Assembly: GCA_963693365.1 (NCBI GenBank) | Contig: CAVNZM010000009.1 | Coordinates: 1,798,001-1,862,000, forward strand | DNA from: Amoebidium appalachense | Lineage: Eukaryota; Ichthyosporea | Direction of reading: 5' to 3' | DNA length: 64,000 nucleotides | Shown here: positions 56,631-64,000 of the stretch, piece by piece | Numbering within the stretch: position 1 is the stretch's first letter | Layout of the letters: each line of letters begins with the position of its first letter | The notes under the pieces: model-generated | Databases searched by the model: none | Told to the model about the DNA's origin: nothing | The model's input: only the letters and a program-made list of their open reading frames with translations | Position numbers and translations under genes: made by a program

Positions 56631-57569
56631 CGGCCCCCGGGGGGAAGCTTCTCATGACTTCGCAGGTCTCATCATACACGGGGCATACACCACCCACACC
56701 AGCTGCACACGTACGTACGTGTCTCCCTGTCCCTGTAGAATGTTCAATGGCAGACCCTGACAACAGCGCCAGCCTAGCACATGTACATGTTGTCACACCA
56801 AACACATTTATGCACACACCCACGCGCGCGCACACACACACACACAGAGAGAGACACACACACACACATTCACACACACACAGCCGTGACACCACATATG
56901 CATCATAGCCATGCATGGCCACATGAACATACAATGCATATGCCTGCAAATGTATAGATAGGCCGGCCTCCACTTCAAAAACTTCCCCCCCCCAGAAATC
57001 GAACCCCATTCCCCCCTCCTCCGCTGCCCACCGTTCCCTCCACCAGTGCTGCCCCTCCTTCTCCCCCACCGCCGCTCCGGCCTCACCCCTCCCCCCCCCT
57101 CCCCCCCCCCCCCCCCCTCAGGCGGATCCCCCCCCCCCCCCTACTAGTACTCCCCCCCCCCCCCTCCCCCCAGGAAGGCCTAAACATGGAATGAATCTAG
57201 ATGCTCAGAGTTGACGGCCACCAGGTGCAGGTGCCACGTGTATCACGATCAGTGGCACGCGTCTTAAATGGCAGGCAATACACACACTGTGCACCACTGT
57301 GGCCGTTCAAAGACACACATGCACATATACATTCACAGCCGCGACACCACACGTGACCTAGGCTAGTACACGTGCACAGGCACATACTATCTCAGATCAT
57401 GATAACTGTATTACAAACGTGCACATGCATCCACCCTGTACAATCACATGCTATGCACCCACCCACCCACACACACACCAACACACGCACACACACACAC
57501 ACACCGTGACACACACTTACACTGCACACATACACCATGTACAAGGCGCACGCGCACACACCCTGTGGC

Positions 57570-57604
<35 letters not shown>

Positions 57605-57800
57605 CAAGAAACCGTTGGTACAAACACACACACCCACACTGGCATGTACACACACATACACAGACACACACACCCTGCATACATACACACCACACTGCAC
57701 ACACACACACATACGTACACACAGTGACACACTGTACATACATACACACACACCATAACTGTTGACACAAAACACACACACACATGCACACCATGTCATG

Positions 57801-57849
<49 letters not shown>

Positions 57850-59780
57850 ACATGTGCACACATGCACACAACATAGACACACACACCGGTTACAGCTGAC
57901 ACAAATACACACACCCACACCTGTACACATACACACAGACACACACACCGTGCATACATACCCACCACACACACACACACAATTGCAAAGAAAAATACTC
58001 ACACACACACAAACACAAACACAACCACCCAACGTGATTCCCCCCCCCCCCCCCCCCCCCCCCCCGCCCATGATTCGATTTCTGCCTGAGCTTCACATGT
58101 TGCTGCCTCAACTCACTCCCCCCCCCCCCCTCCCCCCCCCCCCCCCTCCCCTCCCCTCCCCTCCCCCAGAATTTTTAAATAAAAACAAGGGACACTACTT
58201 GACGGTTACTAGGTGCTGGTGTGTTGTCAGAGATCCAATTTAGTCAGAGATCCAATCCAGTTTACTGATTCGCAACGCCGTTACGATTTTTGGTGGGCCT
58301 GCTCCGACGGAGCATTCCGATTTTCGAAGAGGTTTTCCGAAACGGGATTTCGGCTTCCGTTAAGTGGGCTCCACCGTCCTTCGAACCCTGACTCAAAACA
58401 TAGCCAAGCTGGTTTGTTCCCTCAGTTCTAAGTTCGACCGTGGACGGCAAGCAGTCGACCTCCGAAACTCAAGGCACATGCGCCGGCCGCGGGCCGCGTA
58501 TTCATCCAGGAGCTACAGAGGTTCAATGGACGCCTATAGACTCTAGAGCCTAGCATATAGTTTTCTCTTGAATTTGACACTCCTGGCCACGAAAGACACC
58601 TGTAGGCATGGAAATTTATTTCATCCGGATTCCTGTCCGTATTGGGCTCATACACAAATCATGTGCAGGTGGGCCGTGAGCACCAGACTCTCAAGTCTAG
58701 ACAACTCATTCATATAACCTTAAGCTTCCCTATAGCTTCCTCATATGTTTTCGTTCTGTATTTCTCTTCAATGACATTAAATAATAAATGTTGTGGTTGC
58801 CACTCGCCTGTTATAAAGACTAGCCCCCACGCGCACTGAGCGGCGCGACAGCTACGGCGTGACGTCACACCGCCAGAGACTGGTGCTTTGAGATTGCGCA
58901 GCCTACATACTGTGATTGGTCATTGTGTTCCAGGAATTTTCAACGGTTAGAGTAGTGTTTTTTCAAAAAATCGCCGAGCAGCGGAGAGCGGCGCTAGAAT
59001 TCTAAGCATGGAGTCGAAAAAAAAACTTAGTGTCTCCTGTTCCCGAACGTATAAATAACTTATGACATCGATTTATTTCATGATAATTTATTTTTTCAAA
59101 GGGAGATGGGTCGACTATACTTTTGTGTCGGAATGTTAATGTTTCGCGAAGGAATGTTGTTGTTCAGGCCACCAATCAGAATCCTTAGATGCAATAGAAA
59201 CACATTCCTTTCGGGTTTCTTCACGATTTTGAGGTCGCCGAGGGGCCGAGGGGCCAGGGCGCTTTTGTGCGCGTTTTTACGGAGTGCCCATCGTTTGGTC
59301 CACGACGGAGCCGCGATTGGGAGGGCATGGTGCCCACACTACGTTAGTTTTTCGACTACGCCACTGTTACGTTGAGTCAGCATGTTTTCTGCAGCTAGTT
59401 TGGCCGCGGGTTTCAACAGCGGCAGTTTGTCCGGGACATCGGGCACAGTGGGGGCTTTCACACGGGTTCAGCGACGCTTTAACGCCTTCTGTGTTTGACT
59501 CACTTTATGTATTTAGATTGCAGCTGTTTTTCTTTTAAACTTTTTATTTCAGGTCTTTTTCAGTACCGCTGAATAGTGTTAGGTATCAGCCCCCTGGGAC
59601 CTATATGCCTACGTTCTAGACTGAGCCCGTTAGACAGACATGTACATGGCAGAACGATCGCTTGTACACTATAATATCTAGTATACAAGCAGCAGTCCCA
59701 CCCTGTAACGTTTAGCAGCAGCCCCCAGAGTTACATGGCGAGTTTAAGGGGGATCAAGTGCACAGAAAAACGGTTTTTGG
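56194..59780. other. Upstream of the transporter: simple repeats, no supported gene
   Basis: C run at 56590-56629, short (CA)n arrays (56.8 kb and 57.45-58.0 kb), C-rich tracts at 57.09-57.17, 58.04 and 58.12-58.17 kb, then ordinary sequence 58.2-59.78 kb with a CRE-like site and CCAAT motifs. The open frames here have no recognisable motifs. Confidence 0.6.
58850..58930. promoter_or_regulatory. CRE-like palindrome with nearby CCAAT box
   Basis: TGACGTCA at 58860-58867 is the full CREB/ATF palindrome. A GATTGG (inverted CCAAT) lies about 50 bp downstream near 58914 in a locally GC-rich segment. It could mark a promoter, but no start site or gene is supported next to it. Confidence 0.25.
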
Positions 59781-59789
59781 CTCGGTATT

Positions 59790-60350
59790 GGGTGGTGCAT
59801 GTGTTGGTGTGGTCAGGGTTTGTTTGTGTTGACCTGGCGGTGGCACATGCCTGTGGTCGATGCATGTTGCTTGTTGGTGATGACTGGGTTGGACATACAA
59901 TTAAGTGGTCAGGGTGGTGTTATAAGGTGCTGACCAGGGTGGCGTATGTGTGCACGTTGGTGTGGTCGGTTGGTTGTTGGGTAACTCCAACGATGGCATG
60001 CGCATGTGAAGTTGTTGTTGGGCCCTCGATCCCCCAAGGGCTCCGTGGGGCTCACATGTGGTATGTTGTTAAAGTGTTACTTTGTGTCGAACTGGGTTGA
60101 ACACATAATGGTGCGGTCGGGAAGTTGCTGGGTGCTGACTAGGTGGCGTGTGATAGATAGTGTGGTCCGTGGGTTGCTTGGTGATAGCAATGCCGAGTTG
60201 TGCATGCGTGGTGTGGTCCGGGAGTGGTTGGCGTTGACGGGGTGGAGCATGCGTTTAAGTGGTTGGCAAATTGCGCTTGGTGGTGACTTACTGGTGCATG
60301 TGAAGGTGTGGTCGGGAGTTGTTTGGTGTTGACCGGGCAGTGACACATGG
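59790..60350 (+). repeat. Degenerate GT-rich tandem repeat
   Basis: A motif like GTGGTCGGGAGTTGTTTGGT then GTTGACCGGGTGGNGCATG recurs about eight to ten times with substitutions and indels (for example 59808, 59908, 59968, 60112, 60162, 60212, 60308). Period roughly 50-60 bp. No coding frame survives. Confidence 0.6.
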
Positions 60351-60398
60351 GAGAGGAGTTAAGGTGAGGGGGGTTTAATTTGGTGTGTGTGTTCTTTT

Positions 60399-60401
<3 letters not shown>

Positions 60402-60433
<32 letters not shown>

Positions 60434-60463
60434 GTTGCAACGACGATAATTGAGGGTTTTTTT

Positions 60464-60526
<63 letters not shown>
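60402..60526. repeat. Two long G homopolymers
   Basis: G runs of about 30 bp (60402-60432) and 50 bp (60475-60526) separated by a short stretch and a T run. Confidence 0.9.
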
Positions 60527-60527
<1 letters not shown>

Positions 60528-60649
60528 AGGGGGAGGGGAGGGGGGCGGGAGGAGGGGGGGGAGAGGTTTGCAAACGACTATAAATGTTGATGGACCTCCC
60601 CTGTAGAGGCCACAGAGTCGGATCTCGTCTACGAGATACATGTGCAGTG

Positions 60650-60698
60650 GAAACCACAAACACAAACATTTACGCCGTTATGAGAAATGACTCTGGGT

Positions 60699-60730
<32 letters not shown>

Positions 60731-60979
60731 ACACCCACCCACCCACCCCTCCTTCCCTCTCCACCCCCCCGTCTCCCTCACCCTCCCTCCCTTCTTCCCC
60801 CTTCTCCCCCCCCCCCCCCCCCCCCCCGCCCAACCCCTACCCCCCCCCCCCCCCCCCCGGCCCCCACCCCCCAGGATGCCCCCCTCCGCCCCATGCCTCC
60901 CTCCACTTAAAATCTCTAAAATGATTTTGTGTGCAAAATTTGCATTGTGTTACCAGTTAGCGTACTCTGCTAAGCATTT

Positions 60980-61016
<37 letters not shown>

Positions 61017-63930
61017 CCCTTCCACACACACACATTCAGATCAGGCCCAGAATATTTAGAAATCAGAACTTCACATCGTTGAACACTATACCTGGCTTTT
61101 TCTCTGAGAGTTTGAGGTGAGGGTGCAGCACAGGCATTGCCCGATGCAAAAACTCCTTCGACGAGATCCCCCCCCTGCCCCCCCCCCCCCCCCCCCCCCC
61201 TCCCCCCCCCCCCTCCCCCCCCCCGCCCTCCCCCTCCTTGCCCGCCCATACCGACCCCACCCGTCAGTCTTTTCCCCACCACCCTCCCCCCCGTACCCCC
61301 CCCGCCCTCTCCCCCACCCCCTGCAAGAAAAGTGCTGACTTACGGCAAAAGTCCCTACTATTCTCGCCTGACTAGCAGAGTGTACACACTACAACTAACA
61401 CGTACCTGGGCACACATGCATATGAATGAGAGTATACGTGGGTGATCAGGCCACTAAACTAACAGACATAAACACGTGCAGAGTGGTGCTGGGCAATGCA
61501 CGATGCCACAGCACTAACAGAGAGGGTAGTGTTGGCGGCGCGGGCCCGGACCCGGCCCGGCCCGCCGTTCTACACGCTGAACCCTTGTTAGCCCCAAAAA
61601 GTGACCTTTAGATCCATGCGCAGCTGCCTTATATAGTACGATCTGAAACTTTTGTCCAATGAAAATCGTTATCGCTCCCAATTTGGAAAGTGACTCTCGG
61701 GCCAAAAAGCTACCTAATCGGATCGCTAAAACGGTTTGGGTCTCTGCACGGTAGCATACCCGTGACTACTGAACCGGCCCGTATGAAAGGGATAGATATA
61801 CGCGGCAGCGTTTTGATTCCTTTGCCAACTTCAGGCCGAGTGAAGGGAGTACTTGCTTGTGTACTTACCCCCCCCCAAATGAAAATTTTTGTGTTTTTCA
61901 ATTTAAAGGTTTGGGCATTTCAGGGGCTGAACATTAGCATATATATGAATGACAGTGTATGCGCGCAGCGTGCATGCTTTGGTGTCATCGATTGCATGAT
62001 CATGAACATATATCCGGGTGCTGGAAAACGCAGTAGGCCGTCGAATGTGGCTGGGCCTCCGGCAGTGTCCACGCAATAAAAAGTGTGTAAACCCCCCCTT
62101 TATTTTGTTGTCAAAAAAAAGCATAAGCTATCTCTAATATATAGTAAGCTATGAAGCCCAAATACGGAACGACACCCCTCAAACAACAGTTCTTTCCATC
62201 AAAGAGCACCCCTATTTCTGGTGTTATCTCTGATCCACACCCGCGCCGCTATCTGCATGCGGAGCTTATGCCCCAGTGGAGAGGTAGAAACACAGTTGCA
62301 TGTTCTGTCAATCTACATCTGATTTATTGTGCTCGATTCTCACCTATTTATCTGCCGCAGGCAGATTCCATGAATACAAATCTATCCAAAGGTATTTGCG
62401 CATCTGATTGGCAAATACTATGAATACTATAACTTTGACCAATCATATAACGACACGTACATGAACGGAAATCAAACTGCATTCCCCTCATACGGTCCAA
62501 CAGAAGACAAACCCGACCACACAGAAAACATGAAAAGCATGCACAACAATCGTCGGATGCGTGCTTTCTTCTCGCTATCGCCAATAGCTAAACAAACTAC
62601 GAATACCACACGTGCCTAATGAATAACAGAGGGCAAACAAGAGCATGCCGGACATGCTTATGAAAGATCAATAAAGCACAAATAAACGATCGTACCTATA
62701 GACTATGTATGCTATGTGCTCGTGCAACCTGTGTAAACCAAAGATGTGCAACTAATGAAGAATCGTGCTGTGCACGTGCGTGCGAAATGCATATGCCAAC
62801 TCGTGCACTATTGTTGTATATTCTGACACACCCTCCCCACCCAAACACACACACCCCACCATCACCTTCTCTCCTTCTTTCCCAACAACAATTTTTCCCA
62901 TCCCGACCCTACCCACCACTAGAGCCAGCGCTGAAACGCACACATATACACACCTGTGCACAGAATACCTTTGTGGAAGATTGTGCATTGTTGCAATTTG
63001 AATGCAGTTTTGCAATGTGATCCCGTTGCTTTTGTGCTGATAGGTACGCATGCACATGTGTGGAGGGAATTCGGGAGGGCGGGTGGGGAGGGGGCGGGGG
63101 GAGGGAGGGAGGGGGAAGAGGGGAAGATATATCATATATCACAACAGGATGCCGTTCAAAGTTCCCGTCCAGGTACTTGGTTGATTGTAGAGGCTAGTTA
63201 CTTAGAGCGTTTTTATTTGCCAGCCTCCTCGTGGCCATCGTCTTGCTCACTCCCACACATGTGTGTCCTGACGTCCTGACACACGTGAAAGGATAAATGC
63301 TAATCGACACGTGCGCAGGTTTGTCCAAGCACATGCGCGCACAGGCGCATGCGTGTGTACACACACATAAACACACACACAATCACACACGCACACACGC
63401 ACACGCACACAGCACAGATGCACACACACACAGACACGCACGTACGCACGTACGCGCACACGCGCACACACACACACACACACACACGCACACCCAAACA
63501 CAGTCACGCAGACACTCGGGCACGCACAAGCACACACGCACTTACACCCACACGCCATGAACACACACATACAAAACACGCACACAACACACACACAACA
63601 CACACACACAACACACACACCATAAATGAAAGAACGATGAATGCCACCAGTACTCATATTGTTTGTGTTGATGGCGTTTACCTTGATCATAGACCTAGAA
63701 TTGGTGGGTTGAGTTTTGGTGGGCTGGAACTTATGTTCTCAGTAATTTATCTGTGGCCATGGCAGTGTGTGTTTCTTTCTGTTCAATTAAATCATTGAGT
63801 AAGGAAACATAGGGACGAGGGATTGTTAAAGTTTCAAAGGATTGTGATAGAAGACCCATCAAAGAGCAAAACTAAACCTGTTAAAACATGTGGTTGGCTT
63901 GGGGGGAGGGGGAGGGGGGGTCCCTGAAGA
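60650..63930 (+). repeat. Diverged long repeat, copy B
   Basis: Blocks matching copy A in order: TTACGCCGTTATGAGAAATG (60671), CTAAAATGATTTTGTGTGC with TTGCATTGTGTTACCAGTTA (60915-60960), AGAGTTTGAGGTGAGGGTGC (61106), ACCTTTGTGGAAGATTGTGC (62968), CTCGTGGCCATCGTCTTGCT (63228), GTTAAAACATGTGGTTGGCT (63880). About 1.4 kb (61.4-62.8 kb) has no counterpart in copy A. No supported gene. Confidence 0.7.
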
Positions 63931-64000
63931 ACTGGGAGGGGGGGGGGGGGTGGTGGGGGGGGGGGGGGGGGGGGGGGTAGGGGTGGGGGGGTAGCAGGAG

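Noticed and set aside
59106-59375. 89-aa open frame after the CRE-like site
   Set aside because: No recognisable motif, no repeat-independent evidence and no splice signals; length is within chance.

Overview
The window is nuclear DNA of a eukaryote. The genes are split by GT-AG introns, there is no sign of operons, and about two thirds of the sequence is simple repeat: (GT)n/(CA)n arrays up to about 320 bp and G/C homopolymers of 20-68 bp. Translations of these repeats (Cys-Val, Thr-His, poly-Pro, poly-Gly) fill all six frames and are not genes. The recognisable proteins are a PP1 phosphatase, MCM5, the retriever subunit VPS35L, a GT10 fucosyltransferase and a POT peptide transporter. VPS35L is absent from typical fungi and present in animals, their unicellular relatives, amoebae and plants. 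With the intron-dense structure, this makes a unicellular opisthokont such as an ichthyosporean my best guess, with low confidence.

Layout. 1-1784 (minus): 5' two thirds of a PP1 catalytic subunit, running off the left edge. 1785-4198: intergenic, CCAAT boxes, a (GT)n array and a 68-bp G run. 4199-14184 (minus): complete MCM5 in 15 exons; one base breaks the frame in exon 1. An E2F-like site and CCAAT boxes lie upstream. 16254-36514 (minus): VPS35L in at least 26 exons with very large repeat-filled introns, which also hold two TA-flanked inverted-repeat transposons and copies of a roughly 150-bp dispersed repeat. 38019-42390 (plus): an apparently intact two-ORF LINE (ORF1, and ORF2 with endonuclease and reverse transcriptase) ending in a (CA)n tract and an A tail. 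42.5-46.7 kb: microsatellites and a possible promoter. 46745-49713 (plus): two-exon GT10 alpha-1,3-fucosyltransferase with a membrane anchor and coiled-coil stem. 49.7-54.4 kb: microsatellites and one copy of a diverged long repeat. 54391-56193 (minus): single-exon POT/PTR2 transporter. 56.2-64.0 kb: no convincing gene; it holds a degenerate GT-rich tandem repeat and the second copy of the long repeat.

The genes are unrelated housekeeping functions: protein dephosphorylation, replication licensing, endosomal recycling, Golgi glycosylation and peptide uptake. The most unusual signal is intron architecture. In roughly two thirds of the introns I could place, a long C tract in the transcript starts within about 5-40 nt of the 5' splice site, and several 3' splice sites are the last CAG of a (CA)n array.
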